A stretch of DNA of 64,000 nt from contig NW_019154043.1 in NCBI RefSeq assembly GCF_001653235.2, forward strand, positions 1 through 64,000. Reading direction: 5' to 3'. Positions 47,729 to 59,229 of this stretch are shown here, one piece after another. The translations under genes were made by a program, and so were the position numbers. Origin of the DNA: Pochonia chlamydosporia 170. Taxonomy: Eukaryota; Ascomycota; Sordariomycetes; Hypocreales; Clavicipitaceae. Under the pieces are notes generated by a model, which worked only from the letters and a program-made list of their open reading frames with translations, did no database searches and was not told where the DNA came from. How positions within the stretch are numbered: the first letter of the stretch is position 1; every line of letters starts with the position of its first letter.

Positions 47729-47868
47729 CTTGTAAGCAGCTTCGCCGAAACGGCGAAGCTGTAACAAGTAACCATGCCTGATACAATCTTAAGACGAGGA
47801 GTCGTTGATGATACAATGCCGCGTTGCGGCATTATAGCATTGTAAAAAGTAACGACTTACCCCGTCTT
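47729..47868. repeat. pair of nested inverted repeats (hairpins)
   Basis: Hairpin 1: AGCTTCGCCG-AAA-CGGCGAAGCT at 47738-47760, extended by CTTGT (47729-47733) pairing with ACAAG (47764-47768). Hairpin 2: AATGCCGC-GTT-GCGGCATT at 47815-47833, enclosed by GTCGTT (47801-47806) with AACGAC (47851-47856) and by AAGACG (47791) with CGTCTT (near 47868). The stems are nearly perfect and lie 50 bases apart in non-repetitive DNA. Function unknown; possibilities are a structured RNA, a protein-binding palindrome array or the relic of a miniature transposon. Confidence 0.85.
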
Positions 47869-48344
47869 GAAGTCGTGATAGCTGACAGCCTGATATGCGA
47901 CAATAACTCTATCGACTGTTTTGTTAGCCCGAACACGCCGGCGACGGGGAAGCACGAACGCGAATCCTCGACTCTGCTGCCTTAAAAATTGGCCTATAAG
48001 GAGTTCTCTTCCTAGAAGAGACGAGACGTTGCTATGTACGGCGGGCTAGATATAACAATAACGCACGATTGGCGAAGACTTCTTTCATTATCGTTGTACT
48101 TTTTGGGGTACTGAACGCTCGATCAATTGAATCTCGTGGCAGATCCTAACATCCCACCGAACCCCCGCAGTTGGAGGGGACAACTTGCGTTGTCTGGTCG
48201 GTTATTGTGCTAATGATCACAACGGTCTGCAAGCGGATCCAACTTGTCCAGGTGGAAGCAAGCGATCTTTCCAAGAAATCTCGGCGACCAAACACTAATT
48301 GTCCTTCATAGCTCACCTTGCCTCTAGATCATCCTGCGAGTGAA
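47869..48344. other. intergenic, nothing recognised
   Basis: Between the hairpins and the NLR fragment; no frame or motif. Confidence 0.5.
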
Positions 48345-48641
48345 CATGTCTTAACCTAACAACTACACGGTCGGCTGGATATGCGCCATCATAACGGAGT
48401 ACGTTGCTTCCCAAGCTTTCCTCGACGAAAAGCACGACCGACCTGAATACGTATCCCCAATGACAACAATGATTACACCCTGGGAAGAATGGGGAAGCGC
48501 AACACCGTCATCGCTGTGTTGCCCGACGGGGAGTATAGCACATCCCTTGCTCTCGCCTTCCCGAACCCGGCCGTGGATAACGACGTAGTGCTAGCTCCCT
48601 TCCTTACCTCATGTCAGATTATCTGGGCTTGGAACCGGTAG
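48345..48641 (+). pseudogene. NLR-type nucleoside phosphorylase domain fragment
   Basis: The order is ATG, TCT, TAA (stop at codon 3), then [11 protein letters not shown], then [13 protein letters not shown]. One frame later come [16 protein letters not shown] and [16 protein letters not shown], after which the similarity fades and a TAG ends the frame at 48639. These blocks are the N-terminal start of the PNP/UDP-phosphorylase domain that heads many fungal NACHT- and ankyrin-bearing NLR proteins (canonical [17 protein letters not shown]...). The early stop, a one-base frameshift in a C run near 48461 and loss of everything downstream make it a small relic. Confidence 0.62.
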
Positions 48642-49425
48642 CCATGGCAGCCATAACAGCGCACTGTCTACTTTTTAATAACTTTGTCAGAGGTGGATAT
48701 AATGGGTCCAGGTTCATTTAGAGCCGTGAGAGCCGTGATACCTTGGCTTCACTGTGCACAGTGTTGCAAATTAACCCAATTCCAATTTTAATTTGTCGCA
48801 GGTATCGGGCTGATTTATGCTGCGCGGAATATGTCTGCATGAAGACATGCAAACCGAGTGCGGCAATAAGATGACAACGAACGAATGGAGAGTGAAGAGA
48901 AAACCCATGTTATTTATTATTTTATTGAGTATCGAACAGCGCTCAATTTCCCACAAGTACCACTCATTCCATGTGTAATCCATGTGTTGCAGTCGGCGTT
49001 TCCGTTTTCTGATTCGCCCTAACTGCCTATCACGTGTGGCTGTAAGCTAAACTTAAAGCAACATTAGTAACCCTGCTGGCGGCCGCTCTAAAGTCACTCT
49101 TTATTAAATATATAAGTACTCTATCCTGCTTTAAGCTTATCCTGTATTCTTTCTTTTGCCTTTATCCCCTAAGCTCTTTATTTCTCTTGCCTGGAAGCCT
49201 ACCAATAGCAAAAATGCCGCATTTCACTTAGGCGTACGCGCGTGCAATCCCTCGCAATGCCTCGCTATACCTCGCTATGCTTTGCCATGCTATTAATGCA
49301 GTAGCGAGATAATAAATAATATGTCTCTAAGCCTTCTAATTCTACACGGATATTATTTTATACTATTACTATAAGGGAAAGTTACCGTTTTACTGTTACT
49401 CTATAGCGTCTTTATAGTTTTTGCT
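48642..49425. other. spacer entering the next AT block
   Basis: Nothing recognised; composition becomes AT-rich from about 49.08 kb. Confidence 0.5.
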
Positions 49426-49652
49426 TATTATGGATTTAAGCGTAGCGCTTAGATCTTAAGAGAAGAAGGAGATAAGTATGCTAGAAGGGCTACTTAAGAA
49501 TCTACCACAGGTTTTTACTAGAGCTTAGCTAGGCTCTATAAGAGCTCTCTATAGAGCTAAGCTAACCTCTTACCTCTTTCTCTCTTCTCTCTATAAGAAA
49601 AGTTACTATTAGTAATGCTAGCTCGCAAAAGCTACTAGGCTCGCTTCTTATA
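49426..49652 (+). repeat. solo LTR-A with target-site duplication TTGCT
   Basis: Begins TATTATGGATTTAAGCG and ends TTCTTATA (mutated TG...CA ends). It is flanked by TTGCT at 49421-49425 and 49653-49657, and is 227 bases long like the 14.6-kb copy. Confidence 0.88.
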
Positions 49653-50723
49653 TTGCTAGTAGATTTACCTCTTCTTTATTTACACTTATATAGTATTGTA
49701 TCTCCTATTATTGCTTTTAAACCTAGTACTAACTATTATCTTTCTTTTGGAATATTTATTTCCTCTATTAGCTTTAATATTAATAGAATCGCGTTAAATT
49801 TTAGTCTTAAGGCAGCTAACTTAAAGTTAACACCACAAAATAGAGGCTAATTATATAGTCCCTAGAGCTTGCTAGGGAACACGCTGCTAGTCTTTATAAC
49901 TAGCGCTAAAAATAGATAGACACGTGTACTAAAGGTTTTAAGGTTCTATTACTCCCTAGAATACAGAAGCATTACGTTAATAATGGAAGTATTTTTATCG
50001 TTTAACTAATATTAGCTTATAATATATAACTAGACTTATTATAGACTAATAAGAACTATATAAATAGATATAAGGTAAAGCCTATAGCTAGAGTTAGTTT
50101 AATAGATGCAAGAGATAAGTCTTACGATAACCCTGTAATATTAACGTGGATAGTAGCGCAATTCTAGCCTAGAGAGAAGTAAAGCAAAATAAAAATCTTA
50201 GCATTACGCCTAGTTCTATTTTAACTAATCTTTAGCTCTTATTACTATGCAGGCTAAGGTTGCAAGAAGATAAGTGCTTTATAGTTGCTTAGCTAATATT
50301 CTTAACTGCATTTATAAATCTATAAATAGGCCTTAAGAGAACTTTTGCTATAGCATACTATAGCTTATAATTTACTCTATAGTTTTAGCTATCTAATACA
50401 GTAAGACTATTAGTAATTATTATCTATTTAGCCTCTAGCTTAAGATAGTTCTATTAAGTAATACTAAGTTTATAGTATAGCTAGATTGTATAACTATTAC
50501 AGAATATACAATAAAGGAGGTTAATAAATGGAAAACAAACTGTAGGCTAGTAACTGCGCGGCTATATTATATAAACAGAATAAACCGGAATTACTGCATA
50601 ATAACTAAGCAGCTAATAGGCTAGGCCTAGTAGATCTAACACAACGCTAGCATTCTAGCTAAGAATAGCGTGCTTACTAAAGTATTTAAGGCTATAGTAG
50701 TCTAGTAAACTTTTTATAGTTAC

Positions 50724-50950
50724 TATAAGGGGCTAGCCTAGCAGCTTCTGTAAGCTAGCATTACTAATAGTAACTTTTCTTATAGAGAGAAGAGAGAAAG
50801 AGAAAAGAGGTTAGCTTAGCTCTATAAAAAGCTCTTATAGAGCTTAGCTAAGCTCTAGTAAAGACCTATAGTAGACTCTTAGGTAGCTCTCCTAGCATAC
50901 TTATCTCTTTCTCCCCTTAAGATTTAAGCGCTACGCTTAAATCTATAATA
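50724..50950 (-). repeat. LTR-A copy, minus orientation
   Basis: Reverse complement of the LTR-A consensus along its full length, from TATAAGGGGCTAGCC to ATCTATAATA. The flanking five bases (GTTAC and ATAAG) do not match, so a rearrangement or heavy mutation is possible. Confidence 0.75.
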
Positions 50951-51588
50951 ATAAGTAGGCATTTACGTAATTAAGTGTGTAGCCTAAGCTAGCGTGGCTT
51001 AGCGTAGCTAAAGTGTAGCTAAGGCGCGGCTAAAAGTCCCCTATAGCTATATGCACTATACTGCTCACGTAATATCTAAGGTAATACTACAAAGAAATAA
51101 AGAAACTTAAAACCTTTAAAGAACTAAGTTACTTATATTTAATATATATATTTGCCTTAGTCTTAAGAAGATATACTATATATAAGAGTACTTTATTATT
51201 ATCTAGTTTAGGTACGTATTCTCTAGTTCTCTGCTAGATAACCTCTAGGTAAATAGTCTCTAATATCTATTTAACTTATTGCCTTACTTGTGTCTTGCCT
51301 AGCTTTATCTTAGAATTATATATATACTTACACTTTAATTTAGTTGCGCTAATTAATTTAGGGCACAGAGCATATAGCGTTAGACATAATAACTATAAAC
51401 AATAGAACTATCTAGTGCTATAGCACCTAGATACCTACGCTAAGTCTTTTAAGTAGATCTAGATATTATCTATAATATAATTGCGTTAAGTCTTATACTA
51501 ATACTACTAGCTTATTATCTATAGGTATAATAGTATAAGTGCTATATTTAGTTATTTCTAGTAATACTAGATAATTAGCATAGTATCT

Positions 51589-51743
51589 ATAGATTTATAG
51601 ATTTATAGATTTATAGATTTATAGATTTATAGATTTATAGATTTATAGATTTATAGATTTATAGATTTATAGATTTAGATTTATAGATTTATAGATTTAT
51701 AGATTTATAGATTTATAGATTTATAGATTTATAGATTTATAGA
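51589..51743. repeat. (ATTTATAG)n minisatellite
   Basis: About 19 head-to-tail units of eight bases (ATTTATAG), with one six-base variant near 51674. It is flanked by RIP-type sequence. Confidence 0.92.
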
Positions 51744-51970
51744 TATAAAGCTATATATCTTAAATAAGCGCATATAGACTAAGTAACTAGATAATATATT
51801 AGTATATATATAAAGAGAAATCTAAACTAGATTATAGGGTTTAGAATCTACTTAAGTCTAGTACTTAAGTAGTCTTATCTCTTTAGCACTAGATATTCTA
51901 TTAGCTTTATGCTATTTATACTTTTAACTCTTATCTTTTATCTCTTATCTCTTGTCTTTTAACTCTTAAG

Positions 51971-52470
51971 ATGTAACTCTCTCTTATTTCTGTTGTTGCT
52001 ATGGCGGTTCATATAATCTCGCCAGCAATTGCGATTGCAACTCAGTCGACCATAACTTTTAGGAGGCTAGAAGCGCGGCGGGGGAGAGGGGCGCGTACCT
52101 AGATACCGCATCAGGCTACCCCGGTGCCGCAATAGGCTTGGGCCCCGCCCCCGTTATACTGCCGCCTTCCCCCAATCCGTCTCGAGTTAGGGGTTATAAT
52201 CCTCCTCCTAGGCTGTGGCTGCTTTACCCTTATAACCCTTCGCGTCCGCGTGGGCCGCCTTCGCTGCCTTCGCGTGGGCCGCCTCCGCGCCTGCCTCCAG
52301 TTTAGCTGCCTTACTCTCTGCCTCTGCTGCCTCTGCCTCGGCTGCCTAGGGCTCCGCCTCCGGCGTCTACGCCCCAGAAGACCATGCCCCCTCCCCTGCC
52401 CCCTAGAAGCAATAAGGCACCTGTAGTATATACTATAACTAGTTCTATAAAGCCACGTGCAGCAGTTTAG
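51971..52470 (+). pseudogene. possible decayed secreted proline-rich protein
   Basis: A plus-strand ATG at 51971 is followed by TAA and then a hydrophobic stretch, LSLISVVAMAVHIISPAIA, which would be a good signal peptide if the second codon had been CAA or AAA. The frame runs to a TAG near 52101. From there another frame is open and Pro-rich (LGPAPVILPPSPNPS, then RPRGPPSLPSRGPPP, then PLLPLPRLPRAPPPAS), with one TAG, to a stop at 52468-52470. The island is GC-rich inside AT-rich DNA. An Arg-rich minus-strand frame covers the same bases. The reading is inferred; the low complexity makes every frame look biased. Confidence 0.3.
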
Positions 52471-52586
52471 CATTAAATATTTAAAGCAGTTTAGCCTTAA
52501 ATATTTAAATATTACTCTACTTATATTAACTAGTTAAGCCTTTTTAGCACTTTAATATTACTAATTATCTAAAATAATAATAGTAT

Positions 52587-52812
52587 TGTAAGGGACTGGC
52601 CTAGGGGCTCCTGCAAACTAGCGTTACTAGTAGTAACTTTTCTCATAAGGAGAAGGAAAGAAGAAGAAAAGAGTTAGCGTGGTTCCTAGTAGCACCCTTA
52701 TAGGGTTTGGTTAAGCTCTAGTTAAGACCTATAGTGGGTTCTTAGGTAGCTCTCCCCACGTGCCTATCTCCTTCTTCCCTAAGATCCAAGCGTTACGCTT
52801 GAATCCATAACA
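52587..52812 (-). repeat. solo LTR-A with target-site duplication AGTAT
   Basis: Plus strand begins TGTAAGGGACTGG and ends GAATCCATAACA, i.e. intact TG...CA ends. It is flanked by AGTAT at 52582-52586 and 52813-52817. The least mutated LTR-A copy, and it defines the family's ends. Confidence 0.92.
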
Positions 52813-53300
52813 AGTATATCCTATTAAAGTATAACTCTAGGAGTTACTATTTAGTAAAAAATAGTAAGAATATAAGTATCCTATATTCTAGCAAATTACT
52901 AGTATGTTAGGTTTTCTAAATATTAAGTCTATCTAATATTAAAGCTAATCTACCTATATTAGTATAACTTAAGACTAAACTTAAATTGCAAATATATAAT
53001 AATAGATATATATGCTTTATGTAATATTTGGTAAATCTATTGTGTGGGCAGTTTAGTGCATACAGCTATAGGCGACTTTTAGCCATGCTAAGCTATGCTA
53101 GCCTAGGCTATATATTTAATCACGTGGGAACCCACTTATTCTGCGGATAAAAAAACCTAATTGTAAGCCTAAGCTAGTTTTTAGATCTTTAACCTTTTGG
53201 CTGCATAGCTGTTTGTTCACAATATAACTTAACTTTACTTAATAGAGCTGTTCCTTCCTGCCTTTCTCCCTACTATTTATTTGGAAGCCTCCCTCGCCCC

Positions 53301-53332
53301 CTTCCTTCCTTCCTTCCTTCCTTTCTTCCTTT
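53301..53332. repeat. (TTCC)n microsatellite
   Basis: About seven TTCC units, slightly interrupted, on the plus strand. Confidence 0.85.
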
Positions 53333-53673
53333 TCCCTGTTTTATTTCCCTTCTATAGTGGGTGCCTTTTCCACCCACAAACTATTAAGCTAGCTATTTTT
53401 GCGATTTAAGTTAATATATTTCTATTTACTAAGAGCTTTTTTGTATATCTTTATACTATTTATATAAGACTTAGAATAGAAATAAAAATAGAAATAAGAG
53501 AGTAAAAAGGGGCTATATTGCGTTCTTTAAGCGAGTAAGAGCTATTAGTAATAGTAACCTGTAATATTAGTATTAGTATTAGTTTATATTTAATATTGCC
53601 TTTTATATTTTAATTTAAGTTAGTTACGCAATATTAAACGCAATTATTCTAGACTAATCTTTTGTATCTATAC

Positions 53674-53710
53674 TGTAATAGATTTAAGCGTAACGCTTAG
53701 ATCTTTATAA
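53674..53710 (+). repeat. LTR-A 5' fragment
   Basis: TGTAATAGATTTAAGCGTAA matches the first bases of LTR-A, then diverges. Confidence 0.55.
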
Positions 53711-54334
53711 GAGAAAGAGTTTCTATAAGAAGAGAATATCTCTATTACAAGCAAAGTCTACCATAAAGGCACTCAGCTTTAAGGCTATTTAAACCTTATT
53801 CTAACTTATTAATAAGCAATATTTTACTATATAAAGAAGGAATTCTCTCTCTTTAGGATAATAATAACTTAATCCTTAATTTTTTAACACAATATATTTT
53901 ATTTCTATACTATTTCTAGATATAAATTCTATAATACTTGCTTATCTAATAAGCTATTATCCTAAGTTACTTTTAACTAAGGTTATATCCGTATTATATC
54001 CGTATACTAACCTTATTTCCGTCTTATTCCCGCGCATAACTAAACCTCCTTTTTACTCTAAAAAGGCTCTACCTTTTACAGTATTAGTAGCTAATTAATA
54101 GTAATACTACTATTTACTAGTAGCTTTACCTTATATAAGTTATAAAGCGTTAGCAATAGCTTTTTCTTATACGTAAGCATACGCTTTATAGCTAAACTCT
54201 TTAACTTATGCTTCCTTCTATAGTATTACTTAATGCTACTATTTACTAGTAGAATAGCAGCGTAGCATCCTAGACATATCTATATACTATGCTCCTCCTA
54301 TACTTAGATATGGGAATAGTAGAATAAGGGGAAT

Positions 54335-54541
54335 TTACAGATCTTTCTTAGGAATTTCCGTCGGCTCCTGCAGCGCGGGCCGACATTTGTGGTGCCCATT
54401 TGTGTCATTAATTGATTTGTGAGTAGTTAATTTGTCGCGGCCATAAAGCCAAGCCGTGTCATTTAAATTAACATGTGGTGATCTAGAGACGAAACATTCC
54501 AGTGCCGCGTTTATTGCATCAAACGATCCAAAGTTCTCCAT
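54335..54541 (-). pseudogene. possible pogo transposase N-terminus (HTH-psq)
   Basis: A minus-strand ATG at 54541 opens 68 codons: FDAINAALECF, then NLNDTAWLYGRDKLTTHKSI. This follows the helix-turn-helix start of fungal pogo/Fot1 transposases, in which an AI-AL helix is followed by a YG(V/I)DxxTLxKR recognition helix. The sequence is not RIP-like and ends after the HTH, so it is a fragment or a chance similarity. Confidence 0.35.
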
Positions 54542-55411
54542 AGCGATAGATTAATTATCAGCTCACTTGTGACTAAACCCATGCAGACTTCTAGTATGCA
54601 ATTAGTGTTCGGTCAAGTTGCGGGGAAGGCGCAGGTGAACTGTTTAATGTCAGCATTAAACATTGCATGCTCAACCATCGCACGAGCACCAGTTTGCTTG
54701 ACTCGTAACAGCTCTCCCGGCAATCACAAATTAGCCGTTCCGAATGCCTCAGAGTCAGGTCAGAGCTCCGGGCAGTCAGTCTCAGGTAGAGCATAAGGAG
54801 CCCTGTTACAAATCGCATCGTGACAACATTAAAGGCCAAGTCTAGCGTGGCACTTAATAATCCCAGCATACTTAGGTATCTAAGCATATAATGCCAGATA
54901 ATCCTACCCTTAGATCGACGGAATTATCACACAATTACCACATATCTTTCTAAGTAGTACCTTGCTTTTGTCTCTTTGCACACGATTAACAAATCCTACT
55001 CAAGTATTCCGTACGCTGCTCACGACATTAATAAATCCTACCGTGATACCTCGCTCTAGCGCCCCCAGAGATATTTTCCACTTGAGTGCCAGTATTGTTG
55101 ATCAATCCTTGGCTTGTTGGTGGGGTCGACAACTCAGATTATCGAGGCAAGTTATGCGAATAGCTGTTCTGAGAGGTCTTATTCCACTTGCTCTTCAACT
55201 TAAGAATACCGACGCGCCAGTCCGTGGCCGTCTTTAACCCCATTCGCAGGTCCACGCTAACATGCTCGCAAAAGACTGTTCTTGTGTACTGTGATTCGTA
55301 CCTCGAAACTTGAGCTTGCAATCTCTGGAACCTGGTTGTCAAACACGGAGCTTTTGCACATGCACCCAAGCTGACCTTGTTGAAGGCTACGCTACAGCTG
55401 AGACGCCGGCC
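54542..55411. other. intergenic upstream of the SYG1-like gene
   Basis: Short frames only; the promoter of the downstream gene must lie here. Nothing specific recognised. Confidence 0.5.
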
Positions 55412-58351
55412 ATGAAGTTTGCGAAGGAGCTTGAGAGAGATGCTGTACCAGGTAAGCCCTTCCCCTATTCCTCCAACTACTTACTTTGTGGTCTTTACGG
55501 TATTTGCTCGTCTGATTTGTCCGGGAAGCAGCTGCTTCCATAGCGTCATCAATTGGACGCTGCAGAATCAACAAATAGGCCACCCAAAAACCTTCACAGA
55601 ACATGAACTCGAAGCTAATCGATTTTTTCTTTTTTTTTACCCTTCTTACAGAATGGCGCATCAACTACCTCAACTACAAGGCTGGCAAGAAATATATCAA
55701 GGCCGTCTCAAGAGCAATTAATAGGACACCGAAATTTTCTTATCGAACATCTTCCTACTTTCGGTTAAGCAATTATAATCGAGCCTTAATTCTGCCCACC
55801 TTAACTTCGGGTCTGGCCCCTAGGCGGACTCCAAAGCGAAGCAATAGGGGGCCTATTCCTCAATCCACTCCAATCTCATTTGCAGGTTATGCGAACGAAG
55901 ATAAAGCGTTAGCTGGCGACGGTAACAACATGCGGCATAGAAGCTTTATGCCGACGCCGCCAACACACAGCCCTTTAAAGGAAAACGAGAGCAAGGTCCA
56001 TGACTTTGCGCTGCCAGCACCTGCTATCAAGGCGCCTGAGCTCTCAGAGTTAGGGAAACCGATTGAGGCGATAACGGCTCATAGCAAATTGCCGCTGCAG
56101 CTGGGGGACTCTATAGCGGCAGAGCCTGTAACGATGAGGTTCAAGAGTCTAAGGTCACCTTCGATTGCACGGCAATCGACAGTTGGAGGTGTGACAGAGT
56201 CGCCGTCACAATTGCGACGGATACTTTCACACGTACCTGCGCCTTTGGATTTATCGAAAGATGGTGCATTGATCGACTTTGACTTGGTTCGAGAGAGGGA
56301 ACAGGAGTTTTATGAATTTATGGACTCCGAGTTGGAAAAAGTTGAATCCTTTTACAAGTTTAAGGAGGATCAAGCTGGGCAGCAACTCTCTGTGCTACGG
56401 CAACAACTTCACGAAATGCGAAACCGACGAATCCATGAGATAGCTACGAATCCTGATAATAATGCCGAAACCTCCAAGGATAACCTTAATGGGTGGGTTC
56501 AACCGATAAAGGCCAAGATGTTTCCGTTAGGACCCAATTCCAAGGCGCTTCTAAACATGCCGACTACCCCGTATCTTCCACCGAGTGCATCGGTTGGTGA
56601 TGCGGCCGGAGACTATAGCCGCCAGCGACAAAAAGACGATATAGTATATCGAATAGCTAAGCGCAAACTAAAGTTAGCTTTGCAAGAGTTCTATCGAGGG
56701 CTAGAATTACTCAAGTCTTACGCACTTCTCAATCAAACTGCGTTTCGCAAACTAAATAAAAAGTTTGATAAGGCTAGCAATACCCAACCGACTTTGCAAT
56801 ATATGAACGAAAAGGTCTATAAGGCTTGGTTCGTAAATAGCGATACTCTTAACGGGCACATTAAGGCGGTTAAAGACTTATACGCACGATACTTCGAACG
56901 TGGCAACTACAAACTTGCAGCTAGCAAGCTACAAAGTCTTTCGAAGCACTCAACAAGCGAATCTAAGAGTTCGTTTCTCAACGGCTTTCTTATTGGCACT
57001 GGACTCATTTTCAGCGCTAAGGGCCTTACTTCCGGTTCACAGTTGCTATTTAACGCTAACCCTATTATTCGCAGCTATACTAGCTATCTCCTGCAAATAT
57101 ATGCAGGTTACTTTCTTATGCTCTTTATGTTCTTACTCTTTTGCATAAATTGTTTTATATGGACTAAAAACAAGATTAATTATCCGTTTATTTTCGAATT
57201 CAACCAACGAAGTATACTTAACTGGCAACAGCTAGCAGAGTTTCCAAGTTTCTTTTTCCTACTATTAGGTGTCTTTATGTGGATGAACTTTAGCCAATAT
57301 GATGCGGATTGGCTCTATATTTATTACCCTGTGCTTTTAATTTGCATTACTGTGGCAATTATATTCTTTCCCGGGCCGGTACTATCTCACAAAAGCCGGT
57401 TATGGTTTGTCTATACTCACGTAAGCGTTGCTGCCGCTGGTTGATTATGTATTTAAGCTAATAAATAGCAGTGGCGCCTTTTGCTAGCTGGCCTTTACCC
57501 AGTTGAGTTCCGGGATATCTTCCTTGGAGACATGTATTGTTCCTTAACATATTGCATGGCTGTAAGTTTGCTACAAGGACACTCGGTTTATGCAAAGTAT
57601 CAGACTAACAAGTGTAGAATATCGAATTATCCTTTTGCTTATACGCCAATCAATGGAATAATGCCACACAATGTAATTCGAATAATTCCCGACTATTAGG
57701 CTATCTGATAACGCTACCCCCTATCTGGCGCTTCTTCCAGTGCGTTCGCCAATACAACGACACTGGCAACGTATTTCCTCACCTTGTTAACGGCAGCAAG
57801 TATATAATAACCATTATAGCTACCGTGATGCTATCTCTCTATCGCATTCAAAATACTAGCACCTATTTAGCCCTCTACATTACCTTTTCTATTATTAACG
57901 GCATCTACGTCTGTACGTCGCCTTGTTCACCCTCACCCTCTGATTAACACCAGCACTAACTACGGCCTAAAAAGCTATCTGGGATCTCTTTATGGACTTT
58001 TCCCTTCTGCAAATCGACGCGCGGCATCTTGCTCTTCGCAACATCCTAGCATTTAGACACCGGTGGCCATACTACCTTATCATAGTTGTCGACCCTATCC
58101 TTCGCTTCGGATGGATCTTCTTCGCCATCTTCACCCATAACATGCAACTGTCCCCAATAGTGTCCTTTTTCGTGTCGTTTGTGGAGATTCTCCGCCGCGG
58201 AATGTGGGCTCTCTTCCGGGTTGAAAACGAACACTGCGTCAACGTTTCGCAGTGCAAGGCATCTCGTGATATTCCGCTACCGTATCGCATCGAGCCACTT
58301 ATAGGTCGCGCTAGTGAGGAAACTTCTCCCGCGTTGCCAACGGATAACTAG
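55412..58351 (+). CDS. SPX-EXS phosphate exporter, SYG1/XPR1-like
   Basis: Five exons: 55412-55451, 55652-57420, 57472-57561, 57618-57912 and 57975-58351; phases fit and give 856 residues. The 40-base first exon encodes MKFAKELERDAVP, spliced to EWRINYLNYKAGKKYIKAV, the start of an SPX domain whose basic residues bind inositol pyrophosphates. The SPX half includes a long disordered insert (about residues 40-170) and an LQEFYRGLELLKSYALLNQTAF-type helix. The EXS half has several membrane helices and the landmarks GLYPVEFRDIFLGDMYCSLTY, QCNSNNSRLLGYL, FPHLVNGSKY, SIWDLFMDFSLLQ and FRVENEH near the end. It would export phosphate at the plasma or Golgi membrane under phosphate-sensing control. 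It is intact although it sits between two AT-rich blocks. Confidence 0.93.
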
Positions 58352-59229
58352 TAACTATAGTTAGGTGGCGACCGAACTTTAGCTTTAGGGTTAGGCAAGG
58401 CAAGCAGGACGTACAACCACAGCGTTATAAGGGAGGTCTGTAACTTAGGTTTAGGGACCCTATCGCATATCAGGCTTACGCCAAATTGCAGCTCACGAAA
58501 AACTAAGACATTAATATTAGTAATAGCAGCTGCCTGCTAAGTAGCCGCTACTGCCTAAACAGGCAGAAGGTTTCTTTTGTGTGTAAAGAGCTACACAGTT
58601 TCCATGTAGCTCTTAATAGAGTTCTTACTTCTTAGATAATTCCCACTTAACGTAATTGCCACTTTTAGCGCAGTTATGCTAGATCTTATGTGACCTGGAC
58701 GTTGTCTGACAAAGGGTCTAGCTTATTGCCTAATTTGGACGAAACCCTGCTCCCCGCCATAAACAACCCCTAACTAGGTGATGCGATTAAACCACGCGAA
58801 ATCTAGCCAAATAATATAACCAAAAAATAGCATTATTACTGTACATTTTTATAGTTATAGACACTGTATACTTTTTTTTCTACGTAATTCCACCGGTAAT
58901 TAGCTGAGAAAATAGCAAATATACCTAATCGTCGCCAACCCGGTTTTGTTAAATCGGCGCCAAACCCCCTTGTCCTGCGAAAGTGGGGCCCGCCTTCGCA
59001 CGCAGAACGAACCGTCACCAGCATTGGCGACGATTGTAATAGTGCATAGAGAGGTTCTGCCGTGTCCTTCTTGGCCTCCAACCCTTGCTTCCTGAGGTAA
59101 CAAGTATAGCGGCAGCTGGTGTCGCGAACCGAGACCACGCCGTTTCTTATCCATGGCGGGGGACGTTGGTACAGTCGGCGTTGTCGCACCTGATGGCCGA
59201 GACGCAGCCTATAACAGGGTGCGTAATTA
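58352..59229. other. 3' flank, no gene recognised
   Basis: Mixed composition with a GC-richer patch at 58.95-59.2 kb. Minus-strand frames of up to 132 codons there have no family features. Confidence 0.5.

Larger units (their letters stand above)
49653..54300. other. AT-rich RIP-affected block
   Basis: AT-rich, CA/TG-poor sequence with no intact gene. It contains LTR-A copies, a minisatellite, a TTCC microsatellite and one GC-rich island at 52.06-52.44 kb, all listed separately; the remainder is unidentified. Confidence 0.75.

Noticed and set aside
51589..51743. Possible CRISPR-like array
   Set aside because: The units are contiguous eight-mers without spacers, and the genome is eukaryotic.
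52111..52473. 120-codon Arg/Gln-rich minus-strand frame
   Set aside because: Low-complexity DNA makes all frames biased. The alternative minus frame is Ala/Glu-rich and the plus frame Pro-rich, so this one has no special support.
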